Below, piece by piece: positions 12,584 to 25,262 of a stretch of 64,000 nucleotides of DNA. Each line of letters begins with the position of its first letter. The stretch's first letter is position 1. Source of the stretch: Sesamum alatum (taxonomy: Eukaryota; Streptophyta; Magnoliopsida; Lamiales; Pedaliaceae); assembly GCA_034509735.1 (NCBI GenBank), contig JACGWO010000010.1, positions 5,084,001 to 5,148,000 of the forward strand, written 5' to 3'. Under the pieces are notes generated by a model. The model was given only the letters and a program-made list of their open reading frames with translations. It did not search any database and was not told where the DNA came from. The position numbers were made by a program, and so were the translations under genes.

Positions 12584-13026
12584 CACTACAAGAAAATAGA
12601 AGATTAGTGACAAAAAAATTAAGTGACAATTTTAATATTATCACTAATTATATATATTTAGTGACAAGAATGTTTATTTTGTCACAATAATAATTTTTAT
12701 GATTTTAATAATTATTTTATTTTGTAAAAACTATTATTAGCGACAAAAAAATATGCACAAAGTTGTCACTAAATACAATTAGTGACTCATGTATAGTGAC
12801 AACTTAGTGACAATAAATAATTGCTATCACTATATTGTGTTGTCACTAAGTTGTCACTATAGATGTGTCACTAATTGTATTTAGTGATAATTTTATACAC
12901 AATTTTTGTCACTAATAATTATATAGTGACAAGATGAAAAATATTGTCACTTAATACATATTTTTAGTGACGACTTTTAAATTATCATTTGATATTTTGT
13001 CACTAATATTATATTTTCTTGTAGTG
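12584..13026. mobile_element. CACTA (En/Spm-type) MITE
   Basis: It begins CACTACAAGAAAATA and ends with the inverted TATTTTCTTGTAGTG, and it is flanked by the 3-bp duplication AAT (12581-12583 and 13027-13029), diagnostic of CACTA elements. The interior is packed with TAGTGACAA words in both orientations, like the subterminal transposase-binding repeats of the family, and its centre is itself near-palindromic. Non-autonomous; no coding sequence. Confidence 0.9.
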
Positions 13027-13100
13027 AATATGAAAGTAATTAATAAGTGTAAATAAATGTAATGTGAAAGTAATAAATAGAAATTAATAAGTATATTATT

Positions 13101-13894
13101 GGATTTAATACAGTTACCACCCCTGAATTATTCACCCCACATCAATTACCCGCCTAAAGTATTAAAATCTTAAAAAAACCCCTTAACCTTCTAACACCTT
13201 TAATTTTGAAGTTCAAAAAGTCCATTTTATCCTTACTAAAAATTGATTTATGAAAAAAAATAAAGGTATTTTTGAAACACCAAAATCACTCTTTTTTTTT
13301 AAAGTTTTATCTAATTCTATTTTCACTTGTTCATCGAGCTATTTTTATTTTTATAATTCTAAAGTATTTGGAGCCCATTTTATTTTAGTTTCACTTTGTC
13401 AAATAAAGTTAAAAATAAATTTATACATTCATATAATTTCCATATTTATGTAATTACCATATATATAAATATATATTAATTGTATATTTTCTTATTAGCT
13501 CATGATCAACTCTTTCGGTTTTATTAATTGTATATTTGTTTAAGTAAATATATATATATATATATATATATGCATGTATAAATTTTTAATTTGGTTTGAC
13601 AAACAAGGAAAACTAAAATAAAATGAGCTTCAAGTACTTTACGATTACAAAAATTAAAAGAACTCGATGAACAAGTGAAACTAGAATTAGACAAAGTTTC
13701 AAAAAAGAGTGGTTTTGGTATTTTAAAATTTTCTTTAATTTTTTTTCAAAAAGCAATTTTTAGTAAGGGTAAAATGGACTTTTTGAACTTAAAAATGAAA
13801 GGAGTTAGAAGACCATGGTTTTTTTTTTAAATAATACTTTAGGGGGTGATTGATGTGGGGTGAATACTTAAGGGGTGTTAACTGTATTTAACTC
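13101..13894. mobile_element. MULE-like foldback element, 794 bp
   Basis: A perfect 9-bp target duplication TATATTATT flanks it (13092-13100 and 13895-13903). The arms of about 350 bp are inverted: the left starts GGATTTAATACAGTTA and the right end reads back GAGTTAAATACAGTTA, with CACCCCACATCAAT near both ends. Long terminal inverted repeats plus a 9-bp duplication are characteristic of Mutator-like elements. The 67-codon frame at 13250-13453 lies in the inverted arm and is not a gene. Confidence 0.88.
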
Positions 13895-14239
13895 TATATT
13901 ATTTTACATTTTTATCCTTAGTAAAATAATATTATAATTTTAATTTAATCAAATAAAAAAATCAAAGAAATTTCTGAGATACTTTCATACGGTTTATAGA
14001 TATATAGATATGAATCAAATACAAACTTGAGCTCAAATAATTTTATATTTTTAAACATATTTTTTATTTAACTAATAGAATCGAGCTCGACGTGAGTTTA
14101 AAAATTTATCCAAAAATATTATTTAAGTTTGGTTTGTAAAAAACAAAATTAAAAAAAGGACGAAAGAGAGACAAAAAAATAGAAAAAAGAAAAGTGAAAT
14201 AAATTGTAGTAAAGAACAAATCAAAAGTAGACAACAGGC

Positions 14240-14354
14240 ACCAAACTCTTGCAGTTCCGAAACCAGCAGCGGCTCCAGCCGAGTTTCCACTCTCACAACG
14301 CCCATCCTCACACCTTCTCACAGCAATTCCGGCGCCTGCACATCCCTGTTTCAG
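14240..14354 (+). promoter_or_regulatory. Probable 5' UTR exon of the HDA19-like gene
   Basis: A GC-richer stretch leaves AT-rich DNA and ends in a possible donor TTTCAG|GTTTCC at 14354/14355. The next acceptor is ATGCAG|GGCA at 16483/16484, four bases before the deacetylase ATG. This implies a non-coding first exon and a leader intron of about 2.1 kb. It is inferred from splice-like sequence and composition; no transcript was seen. Confidence 0.4.
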
Positions 14355-16487
14355 GTTTCCCTTCTCTCTTCATCTCTCTCTGTCTTGTATGATTCAGATT
14401 TTGCGTTGTGATCACTGTTAGTACCATGCTTTTTCTTGACTGGAAAAGAGCAAAAAACGAGCTACTGTATGGATTTCTCCATGTGAATGGAAATAAGGCT
14501 AATGTAGCATTGTGGGAGGACCCAATTCGGGGAAAAAAGGGTGCCCATCAAAAGAAAAACTTAAGAGTACCAAGCGGTTTTTGTCACATAGAATTGGAAT
14601 TAAGGAACTCGACTTTTTGGGTACTGCATGCGCTTGCAAGAGTTGTTAATCACACGCAAGAGTATTGGTTTGAGCAGTTTTAGTTGATGATCCTCACATG
14701 CATGAATTTTCATCATCTGTATATGCAATGTATCTCCTCTGGAAATTCGGGGGTCTGGGTTTTTCAGTTTGTTTTCTAAGAATTTCTTTTCCTAAAGTAG
14801 TTGATTGGTTATCTCTTTCCTGTTCTTTTTTTGGTTTAATTCTCCACCCCCCTGCATCTGGTGGTATTTGTTCTTGCTTTCGTTGAATTGATTTACTTTA
14901 AGAAATAGTTTTAGACTGTCTTGAGTTTTCTGAAATCTTAATTCTGAACCAGTATATTGCCCATGAATTGCGGCTCTTTGGCATCTTCCAGTTTGGATTT
15001 TGTCTACTTTCTGGTCAATTCCGTGTCTAGATAGAGAAAGTTAAAGTCTCGATAACATTAATCCTTCCCTTGTGTAATTCCTAACCTCTACTCTGTTCTG
15101 AGTGTTTCTTGGAGGAAAATCCTCCAGTAGCATATCTACAAAAGGGTATCCGTGTTGGTTAAGTGAAATTCTCTCCATATGTAGAGTAAATTGTATTGTG
15201 GTGAGATGAAATATGATGCATTATCATCAACAAGTCACTCCTTCAATATCATTATACAGTTGCAACTTGTCGTCCATTGACATTTGTATGTGAGAGTCTT
15301 GATCTTTTTTGCTTTCAAGGAAGTGTGATTTTTCTCTCACCTTACTGCCTCTCAATCAATTTTCTTACCTTTAGTTTTGACCAAGGGCATTCTCTTTCAA
15401 ACTTCTTGTCTGGTTTATGTACATGTTTTACTATTTAATTATCTTCTCCCTTCAACTCTCATATCTGAAACAACTCATTTTGTGCTTGTTAGCATGATAA
15501 TAAGTAGTTCAGATTTATTTATTTACTTTTTCAGTGTGATCTCTTTCTAATAGTGCGGTACAGCCCTTACTTCTCTCTTGCTTTTGCTGCTCTCCATTTA
15601 GTTGTCCTGCTTGATTCTTAAAAAGCTTAGTCTCTTCACGATAACAATTTTTTGTGTGATAATCATGTTAGCCATTTTCTTTCAGTATTATATGTTTGCT
15701 AGAGCATAGTATTTTTGTTTGCCATAATTTGCTGATAACTTCTTTTCCGTAATTATTGCTTGAGGTCTAATTTTTGGGGTTAAGCTTGTTTAGTGAGTTT
15801 GATTTGAGGTATTCATTTCTGTATAGCCTAATCTTATCAGTTGTAAAACAGTACGAACATTGCAGATAGATTTTTTATTTTCAGGTGAGTATTTAAATTT
15901 GGAATTAATGTTGCTATGGCCTAAATTGTTTGCTTGCTTAACTATGTTTTCAATGAAATGTTGATGATACTATCCTAAAAACAAAAATGACCGATATAGG
16001 ACATTGTACAGGTCTTCCATTCTTGGAGATCATGGGTGTGGAGTTCCATAAAACACAGAGTCGAAGAAAAAGAAAACAAAGTGTATCAAGGCACTAACGA
16101 TTTATCTGTGTTCAGCAATCTTAAGAAACAAGTAAAAGAAGAGTTAACTATATTATCAGTTCTCCTACTCATTTAGTTGAGAACAGTGCATAGTTAGTGT
16201 AGATTCCAAACAATTTTTGATATTTGGTTGACAGCTGAGTTTAACAGACGGCCTAATTCCAAGCTAGCCAGAACTGCCAAAAGCTTAACATAACTTAATC
16301 AAAACAACTTCCACTTTTTGGGGTGAAAATACTTTAAAAAATAACAGGTTGCAGTGTAGTAAAGATTCTTATACTGATAATGAGTTGCAAACTTGATTTC
16401 TCACTCACTTTTTTGATTTCAGCTTTCTTTGCTTCTGAGTAATTCCAATTTGAGTTGTCCTAGCTTGTACTTCTCATATGCAGGGCA

Positions 16488-19400
16488 ATGGATACTGGTG
16501 GTAATTCTTTACCATCTGGAGCAGATGGATCGAAAAGAAAAGTGTGCTACTTCTATGATCCAGAGGTCGGAAATTACTATTATGGGCAAGGTCACCCAAT
16601 GAAGCCACATAGTTGCGAATGACCCACGCTCTCCTTGCTCATTATGGATTACTGCAACACATGCATGTTTTGAAGCCCAATCCTGCCCGGGAGAAGGATC
16701 TTTGCAGGTTTCATGCTGATGATTATGTCTCTTTCTTGAGAAGAGTCACCCCAGAGACACAGCAAGATCAGTTAAGGCAACTGAAGAGATTTAATGTTGG
16801 GGAAGATTGCCCTGTTTTTGATGGTCTTTATTCCTTCTGTCAAACTTATGCTGGAGGGTCCATTGGTGGGGCTGTTAAGTTAAATCATGGACATTGTGAC
16901 ATTGCTGTAAATTGGGCAGGTGGGCTGCACCATGCAAAGAAATGTGAGGCTTCCGGTTTCTGCTACGTCAATGATATAGTGCTTGCCATTTTAGAACTCC
17001 TCAAAACTCATGAGGTAGACTTTACCAGCGTACATTACTAGGGAGACAGGTCGTACTAAGCCAAAATCATTATACAGTTCATGTTCTATATATTAATTAA
17101 CCCTATAAAATGATTAAACTATATTGTGCTGTGGCATAACATATCTAAAGGCTCGCTTAAAATTTATATTATACCAAATTCTTTGCAAAGTGAAATCGAT
17201 GAGATAATTAGAAATGTAAGGAAGTTGATAATCCTAGGATCAGGATGTTATTGTTTTCTGCATACATATATCATGCCAATGTGATACACAGTTGAACCAA
17301 GTTTATGCAATCAGCGCTTTAATGATTGATATCCGAAACATATTCCTGGTGATAAAAGTGTCTTTCATTGCATTTCCTTGTTCCATGTTATACTAAGAAA
17401 CATTTTGGTATATATATATATATATATATATTTGGCCGTAATAGCATAACAACTTTGGTTTATGTTTTGCAGCGTGTTTTATATGTGGACATTGACATTC
17501 ATCATGGTGATGGAGTTGAGGAGGCCTTTTACATCACTGATCGTGTCATGACTGTTTCCTTTCATAAATTTGGAGATTATTTTCCTGGTACTGGCGACAT
17601 ACGAGATATTGGATTTGGAAGGGGGAAATATTATGCACTTAATGTTCCATTAGAGGATGGAATTGATGATGAAAGTTATCAATCCTTATTTAAGCCAATA
17701 ATTAGTAAGGTGATGGAAGTTTTCAGGCCTGGAGCAGTGGTCTTACAATGTGGAGCTGACTCCCTCTCTGGGGATAGGTTGGGCTGCTTCAATCTCTCAG
17801 TTAAAGGTCATGCAGAATGTGTCAAATTTATGAGATCTTTCAATGTGCCACTTCTTTTAGTAGGTGGAGGTGGCTACACAATACGCAATGTTGCTCGTTG
17901 CTGGTGCTATGAGGTATGCCTTGTGTACAATTTTGCATTTGAAAATTGTAATGTTTCTTATGAAAATTGTTTACTAACATTGAACCACTATGTTTTCTTA
18001 TGAAAATTGTTTGCCAACATCAAAAACCCTGAGAAATGTCTGAATGAGTAGGATAAAGCTGGCTAGTTGCAATTAGTATTTTAGACATGGATAATAATTC
18101 GTGATGATTGGTGGACATCAGAGCAGTTGTTCTTATCTCTGATGCTCAATATTATCACCAAGGAAATTCACACTCTAGATTTATTGTTATGACAAAGAGT
18201 TTCTTCTTAATAAGATTATTTTTGTGTATGTGAAACCTACTAATTATTAGTAGGAGAAAGATATTTATACCGTACAGACAAAACGTTCTACGAAATCCAA
18301 CACATAGAGGATCAACGTATTTTATCTTCATATGGTTCTGCATTAATTCAGTGGTTCTTGTGAGTTCTCCCATCACATTTTCGCATGGCCAATGGCAACA
18401 TGAATATTAAGGTCTTAGTGTCACTCTTTTATTCTTTCACTTTTCTTTTCACCTTTGCTAATTAATTGAAGTAGCTGCTAAAACTGAAGTCTATGACATT
18501 GTTTGCCCAAAAACATTATCAAGAATCCAAAAAAAAACAAAAACTATTAGCTGCTAAGAGTTAGTTAAGAACTAGGATCTCTACCTTGTCTAGCTCATAA
18601 GAGAGACCATGAGCAATTTCAGTGGCAAATTTATTCTGTATTTGTTGCATCCTGACAGCTTTTTAAGGAAGTCCTAATCTTGTTTTGAATATGTATCAAC
18701 TTTCAGTTGTTTCCATCTCCATTTAAGACTTCATATACACATGCCAAGTCACCATGACAATTACTGGAGACAGGATACAATTTTTCTTTTTGTCCTTAAT
18801 TCAGTCACAAATTTTTTGAGCTTAAAGTTTCTCTATTAACTCATTGTAGCTACTCAAGAATTCATACAATTTGATATATCTGTTTTTCTCCTTGTTTCAG
18901 TACTCTGGGAAATTTGGCTGCATTTTTAACTAGAACTGCTTCTTTAATTGCTATGAATTTTTTGACAAAATGATTTGCAATCTGGTTCCTTAGGGTGGGA
19001 ACAATAGAGCTGTTTTAAGTCTGTTCATTTTGGGATGCACAACTCCTTCCCTCTTCTCTCACACCGGAAAAGGAGGAAAAAATCATATGAGACCTTGAGT
19101 TGGCTCCAGAGACATTCAATAATTCTTGAATCACACAAAGAGATCAAAACCGCTTCTCCGTTTCTTCGTCAGTTGTCATTACTGATGAAATGATTTTGTT
19201 TCTTGGGCAGACAGGAGTGGCACTTGGAATTGAAGTTGATGATAAGATGCCACAGCATGAATATATTGAGTACTTTGGCCCAGAGTACACTCTTCATGTT
19301 GCTCCAAGTAACATGGAAAACAAAAATTCTAGGGAGTTGCTGGAAGAAATAAGAGTGAAGCTTCTTGACAACCTCTCAAAACTACAGCATGCTCCAAGTG

Positions 19401-22400
19401 TACAGTTCCAGGATCGGCCACCTGATACTCAATTTCTGGAGGTTCGTTCTTGTGCCTACTTATTCAGTTATTAGATATTGATTTTGCAACTCCAAATCTT
19501 GTGGTTTCTATTTATATCTTTTAAAATGCACTATCCTGAAAGTTATCAGCTGTTACCTTAATTTGGTACATCAACTCTCACCAAGGACATTATCTGAATT
19601 CTCGTGAGGGCCATATATAAGAGGTCCTAACAATGTTAGGCTCTTCAACCAGTCTTTGTAAAATCTTGAGTTAATATTCAATTTCATTGTCTATCAATCT
19701 CTTACGGGCTAGATTTTGTTGTGTGTTTCTTCTCCTTCTTCAATACGCCTGTCTTATATGTTTATTTGTTTTTGTTGCATAACTGATACGGTTACACTCC
19801 ACAGCCTCATCATGTCTTAAAATTTTTGGAAATATGGTTGCTTGCTTCAGACTGTTTTGCACTATGAAGATTGCATTTTTCATTGACATGAAAGCACAAG
19901 TGTATGTTCATATGGCTTGGTAAGTTACAGAAGGCACAAAAAACAGATGTGAGGGGTAGAAGAGGGAATCGAAAAGCAGATGTGGACTGTTAAAAAGAAT
20001 AAAGAAGAATCTTGAGCCAAGAAAATGGAACGAATAGATGGGTTAGGAAAGTAGGAATTCTAGAAATACTAAGAAAAAAGAAAATAAACAGAGAATGAAA
20101 AACTTACTGTGAAACATAAAGATCGGGTTAGGAAAAACATGCAAAGTTTCTTCTCCTAGTATGAAGATTTGCCCAACTTTGAGTACAATTTAAGCTTGAG
20201 GCAACTCAAACATAAAAGTCTCCTGAAAATTAACATAAAGGAAATAAATCTAGGTGGTAATTGAGTAAAAAGAAGAAAGAAAGTGTTGATAGGAAGTGTA
20301 AGAATAAAATAAGTAGTTTACTAAAATCCTGATGACTAGAATGATAATGATGATGGTTACAGTGAAGTGGATAAGGCTAGTGTTTATTGTAATTGTTCTA
20401 TCATAATTGTGTCAGATTTTCTTTTCAGTGTCAACTGTCATGAAGATTATCTGTTATAATCATGTTTACATTGTTATCACAGTATTTCTTAATGCCACAG
20501 CTTTCGAGCCATTAATGCAGTAATACTTCTACACCTATTCAAGTGTACCTCAACATTTGTTCAAGTTAACTGAATATCCAATAGATTTTGAGAAACATTT
20601 TCTTTTCCAAAGCGACGAATAGGGAAACAATTTTCTTGCCCAATTAAATCTCTAAGACATTTTTCATTTTTCAATAGGAAACAGATAGATCGAAATTGTA
20701 CTAGGTGCATTGAGGAGGTCCCATTGTGCATGTGTAGTATAATGGTCTGAGTCATCTAGTCACTCCCATGGATTTGTTCTCTAAGTAAGATTTACCACTT
20801 CAGTTCCAGTGAACGTGCAATATGATACACAATGTTATAATTATTGGTGGTCACGGGTTATCCGAGACGCACTCTTCACACTCCAAAAAATGTATGACGA
20901 GTGGACCTGAAGTACATTTTGTCTTCTTTATTAACTTGGTAACATGTTTAGTTAACATGAGCAGTTGTGTCTCCTTGGTTTTTTGTCCTCTAATTGCCTT
21001 CAGTTAGGCTCTCGTCGTTAGCCAGTTTCACCTGAACCCAGAGTCAGTTGCGTGCCATATAGAAAACCTTTTGAATTTGTTTCTGACATATAGAACTAAT
21101 CAAATATGATTCCTCACAGCTGTAAACATAGCTGTTTATTCCTTTATGTGTCCCTTCCATGCGATCTCCCTACTTCTCATGATTATGGTTCATAAGAATG
21201 CTTGAACACATGACTTGTATATCTAAATTCAAATGTGGAATGTGTGATGAAGTGAATTCTCACAAATGCTTTATTTGCAGGCAGATGAAGATGAAGACAA
21301 TAAAGATGAAAGAAAGCATCCTGATTATGATGTTAATGTTGATTGTGAACGGTACACTTTCAGCTCAATTCTTCTCAAACTTTCTCTTTATAATCAGTTT
21401 TAGCATACATCACTCTGTGTTATATCCATACAGCAAGTCTACGCCTAGAAGGGTGAAGATGGAATTTGTTGAATCCGAGCCAAACCATAAGGTTTCTCTC
21501 ACCCTAAACTCTTTAATAAGTAAAGAAATATTTGTTATCAATGTAATAAGGTACTTTGAGTTTAATTTAAAGAGAATTGCCTTTCAGTAACCGTTCTCTT
21601 ACGAATGCCACCCCCACAACATATGGTGGGGTGGTCCTATTTTAGTTATTTTTCTAAAGAAAGAAAAATCTCGACTTTTCTGTAGTCAAATAGATCAGGT
21701 TACACTATGGTTAAAAGTGTAATGATCATCAGTTTCTTTGTTGATGTCATGCACCAGTATATCCTATATTTTATAGGCCTTTCGTGGTTGTTTTCTGATG
21801 TCAGTGAACTTCTCAAACTTACTGATAATGAATTTTCCAATTTGTGCTGAAACAGTCATTATAACAGTTTTCATGAAAACATTCATCTCCTGCAACGATA
21901 TCCCATTTTTCATGGTCTACAAATAAATATTTCGTGTTTCATGTTTTGATATTGTCAGAACAGTTCTTAGGCTTGTACTTCACCTTTGATGTCTCATCTT
22001 AGACCAAGAACGACATAGTAAGTGTAATGAAGCAACTCTTAAGATCTCCATTTGTAATCTTCTTAAGGGAAAATTGTTACCAGATCTGGCCGAACCAAAC
22101 TAATCACACTTGCCATGTGATTGGTCACTTTCTTTGAACTGTACACCAATCACACGGCAAGTGCATTACACTTGTCATATAATTGGTTCAGTTCTGGCCA
22201 AATCCGGTCCAAGTTAGAATTTGCCCCTCTTCCTGAGTTGGTAAAACATTTGATAGCCCACAACAAACATTATATTCAACTTTTCCAGCAGAATAATTTC
22301 TTCTTTAGCTTTAGAATAATACTTGGTTGATGCATTTGAGGTGTTTAGTGATTTGCTCCACAACCACCTTACTTTGCTGGAGAATGAGAATCATGTCTGT

Positions 22401-22884
22401 CATGAAGAGCAATATTTCATTCTAACATCTATGAAGATGTACTTGAAGTCGTCTTCGATTTCTCCATCTCTCTTGGGATACAATTTGTGGACAAAGAGAC
22501 ATTTAACAGAACTGTTTTGGTTTGAAATGTAATGCAAATTCTTCTTCTGTTTTTCTCTTACTTTCCCTTCTTGCCCAAAATCTGATCCATGGGTTACAAA
22601 GTAACAGTGATTTTCTTTTCTTCATCAGAATCACGAGGCCGTAGATCAGCTTGCCAGGGAGGTGGAGTCAACACTAATTGATACGACGAGCTCAAAGGTA
22701 AACAACCGCTCCAACACCAAAACATGCCTGATTCTGTAAGTGCTTCATGGTCGAAAGTTTTGAAGTTCTTGTTCTCTATCAGGGTTCGGTTTTAGCTGCA
22801 GAAGCAGCCGGTTCGCCATATGTTAAGGCCGAACAGAGCCCTAAAAACATAGACGATGAGGCCGGTCGGATGGATCAGCATTGA
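16488..22884 (+). CDS. HDA19: HDA19-like class I (RPD3) histone deacetylase, frameshifted in exon 1
   Basis: RPD3-type deacetylases remove acetyl groups from histone lysines in nuclear corepressor complexes; HDA19 represses many plant genes. Seven coding exons with GT-AG introns are readable: 16488-17014, 17473-17913, 19211-19441, 21281-21351, 21434-21491, 22629-22697 and 22783-22884. The start [11 protein letters not shown] matches HDA19 closely. Exon 1 holds [20 protein letters not shown] and GGLHHAKKC; exon 2 holds the zinc-site DIDIHHGDG and the catalytic-tyrosine loop GGGGYT. The acidic, poorly conserved tail fills exons 4-7 and ends at TGA 22882. The exons total 1499 nt, one short of a 499-residue frame; Arabidopsis HDA19 has 501. 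The missing base is at about 16611-16613, where PH(R)xRMTH is expected: the frame from 16488 stops after 44 codons at TGA 16620, and ATG 16619 reopens the correct frame. All other junctions keep phase. It is either a recent null allele, an N-truncated protein, or an assembly error. Confidence 0.9.
17410..17432. repeat. (TA)n microsatellite in HDA19-like intron 1
   Basis: About ten TA dinucleotides lie 40 bases upstream of the exon 2 acceptor, so repeat-length changes could affect the polypyrimidine/branch region. That effect is inference. Confidence 0.85.
22067..22227. mobile_element. MULE-like MITE in HDA19-like intron 5
   Basis: The left end GGGAAAATTGTTACCAGATC and the inverted right end GGGGCAAATTCTAACTTGGA flank CACATGGCAAGT-type inner inverted words. 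Imperfect 9-bp flanks match at 7 of 9 bases (TCTTCTTAA at 22058 and TCTTCCTGA at 22228). Length is 161 bp. The window-start repeat (1-110) belongs to the same family. It sits 400 bp before the exon 6 acceptor. Confidence 0.65.
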
Positions 22885-23152
22885 CGCTCACTTGAACCTC
22901 CCAAATCAAGAACGACATGTATATAATCTTTGATGATCTGATTATGGGCGTTCTCTGAATTTGTATAAAGTGATTCGGGCTCTCTTTTGGAGAATTCTTA
23001 TACACATCGGATGAGAAAAATATCAAACAGTGTGTGTGCATCAAGCTTGTGTATGCAAATGAGCCAAAATAGAAGGTAAATGTTAAAGCTTGAGCTCCAC
23101 TCTTTTTCATGCTGCATGAGTTTGCCCATATAAGAGGCATTATTAATTTATC

Positions 23153-23585
23153 GGGTCATTACAACGAGCTCTTCTGAGGTTTAATATAATTACAAATATC
23201 TTCTCATTGTTCGATAAATTATGAATATCCCCTTAATTTTTGATGAAATTATGTAATCTTTGGATAGAGGCTTGAAATTGTCATTTTTGCCCTTGCTGTA
23301 TTTTTTTTTTCTATTTTATAAAAAAAAAACCCGGAGGAAGTGGATGGAAAAACTCGAAAAATTATAAAAAAATTCATTCACTTAGTGCATAAAAAAGTTT
23401 CAGAAATCAGGGGCATTTTGATTAGTTCACTACAAAAAAATGTATAAAAACTTAGTCGAGATTAATGGATTGAACTAGTTGTTAGACGATCATTGAAATC
23501 AAGAGTTGAAGTATTTATAATTTTTCAAATAATAAGGGGTATTCGTAATTATATCAAATTTAAGGGAGGTAATTATAATTTACCC
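23153..23585. mobile_element. MITE copy, 'GGGTAAATTACA / AATTACAAATAC' family
   Basis: The left end GGGTCATTACAACGAGCTC pairs with the right TAATTATAATTTACCC, with shared inner phrases ATAATTACAAATATCTTCTC and GTTCGATAAATTATGAATA. Two sister copies of about the same length lie at 36967-37386 and 61109-61542, the latter with clear target duplications. It starts about 270 bp past the HDA19-like stop. Non-coding. Confidence 0.6.
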
Positions 23586-23995
23586 TATTTTATATACACT
23601 GTTACTATTGGCACACTCGGTGTGCAGGCATACACTTCAATTTTTCGAAGTAGTAGATTGTAAATATTTATTAGTTTTTTGTTATAAATAAAATTGGATT
23701 TTTTTAAAAATATTTATTAATAGTTTATCATAATTGATTCAGTTGGCTTATTTGACACACTGACAATGACTGCGCGCCATAATCATTACACGTTATAAGT
23801 CATGCCACGTATTATGCCACTCGAACAAAAATAAAATCAAAATAAAATTTTAATTAAAGAGATAGCTAAATGTATTTTTCGTTCTATTTCTTTTGTATTT
23901 TTGTATTTTAATAATTTATCTTTTTAGGTTAATAAATTGATTTTTGAAAAATTAAATATATTAAAATTATCTGCACTACAATATGGATGAATTTT

Positions 23996-24242
23996 GTCGA
24001 TGAGACATAACTTAATTGGCGAAGTTGAGGCCCCATGATCCTAGAGGTCATGGGTTCGAATTTCTGGGTGGGTTGATGTTATTTCTACTGTATAGTATGC
24101 ATGATTTACTGTTAGAATAGCTAGATGTTAGTATTAATTAGATTGTTTGTAATTATCTCTATTCGATATTGATAGTCGATATGACTGAATACAATCACTT
24201 TACATTCGATTAATAAAATTCTTCGCTTCAAATTCTAAAAAC
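23996..24242 (+). mobile_element. tRNA-derived SINE with 13-bp target duplication
   Basis: A perfect 13-bp direct repeat ATGGATGAATTTT flanks it (23983-23995 and 24243-24255). Inside, ACTTAATTGGCGAAGTTGAG resembles a tRNA A-box and GGGTTCGAATTTC the B-box, followed by a non-tRNA body and an A-rich end. This is the structure of a tRNA-type SINE mobilised by LINE machinery. It is not a tRNA gene, because no cloverleaf is formed. Confidence 0.85.
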
Positions 24243-24255
24243 ATGGATGAATTTT

Positions 24256-24855
24256 AACCTGGCCATTTTATTTGAATTAACATGTTTTTTTCTTGCGGGG
24301 GACAAAGAATTAAAATCGAAATTGTGATGTCTTATTCTTTGTTTTCTTTCGTTGGTGAAATGTGATATTAGGACAGAGTGCACGTGTTTCCATTCTTGTG
24401 GGAAAATGACAAAAAGTTGGGAAAATCAAGAACAAAATCTTCCCCTGACAGAAGATTTTGTGTGCACAATACATACAAGACAAACTATTATTGGAATTAG
24501 GAAATTCATTCCAAGGCAACCTTAGATACTGTTTTTGTCTTTTCTCTTGGACTTTCTAACCTATCTACAATCAAAGTTTTGGGCTAAATATAGAGGTAAT
24601 TTGTGTTAACAAATCATAATTTAGAGAGTAAAAATAATATTTTGTTCAAATTATCCTATAATTGTAAAAGAATTGAATTGTAAAAAATGTTATATATCGA
24701 TAAAATCATTGCTGAGATCCTAATTTGATTCAATTTATTCAAAATTATTAAAAATAATAACATTGATTTTCCAAAAGAGACGAAATCCCATTTAAAATAA
24801 ACAATTACTTCGATCGAGCAATAAATTAATTGAAATAAATAATCAGCCTCAACGT
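24256..24855. other. AT-rich intergenic DNA
   Basis: No gene, transposon end or regulatory element could be recognised in this stretch. Confidence 0.4.
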
Positions 24856-24859
24856 GAAC

Positions 24860-25088
24860 ACAAAAATTAGGATACGTTACATCGGCACTCCACGAAATTC
24901 GATTTAATTACACAAACATTACCTACATTTTGTAGGATTACCAATATACATATTGAGGGAGTATCAATGTAATCTATCTCAAAAGGTGTACCTGTAAAAA
25001 AAATTTCTGGGTAAGATTACAAAAAACAAGAAATATTTATATAATTAGACCTAACTTCGTAAGGAAGTATCATAATTTACCTAAATTA
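24860..25088. repeat. MITE copy, GGATACGTTACATCGGC family
   Basis: Ends AGGATACGTTACATCGGC and CATAATTTACCT are inverted partners, and the interior has TTTAATTACACAAACATTACC and TATAATTAGACCTAACTTCG, matching the copies at 11204 and 25505. Non-coding. Confidence 0.5.
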
Positions 25089-25149
25089 TTACAACAATTT
25101 ATATGAACTTTGATAAAATATTAATCCCAACATTTTTTTTCCCTTTTTG

Positions 25150-25262
25150 CACACACACAAACATCCCGAATTTGAACCCAAGACCTTTAAGAAGAGATCT
25201 TGAAATCCAAACCATTGAACTATCCTCCAGAGAACTGCTCCCCGTGTGCTTACATGTTGAGC
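25150..25262 (-). mobile_element. tRNA-derived SINE fragment
   Basis: Read on the minus strand, TAGTTCAATGGTTTGGA is A-box-like and GGGTTCAAATTCGGG is a good B-box, separated by about 35 bp as in a tRNA. Neither end is clear and no target duplication was found. Confidence 0.5.

Noticed and set aside
21198..21590. 130-codon frame overlapping HDA19-like exons 4 and 5
   Set aside because: It reads through real introns in another frame; the spliced acidic-tail reading explains the sequence.
23996..24242. Possible tRNA gene (A and B boxes)
   Set aside because: No cloverleaf pairing or anticodon arm; target duplication and tail show it is a SINE. The same holds at 9770, 25150 and 33590.
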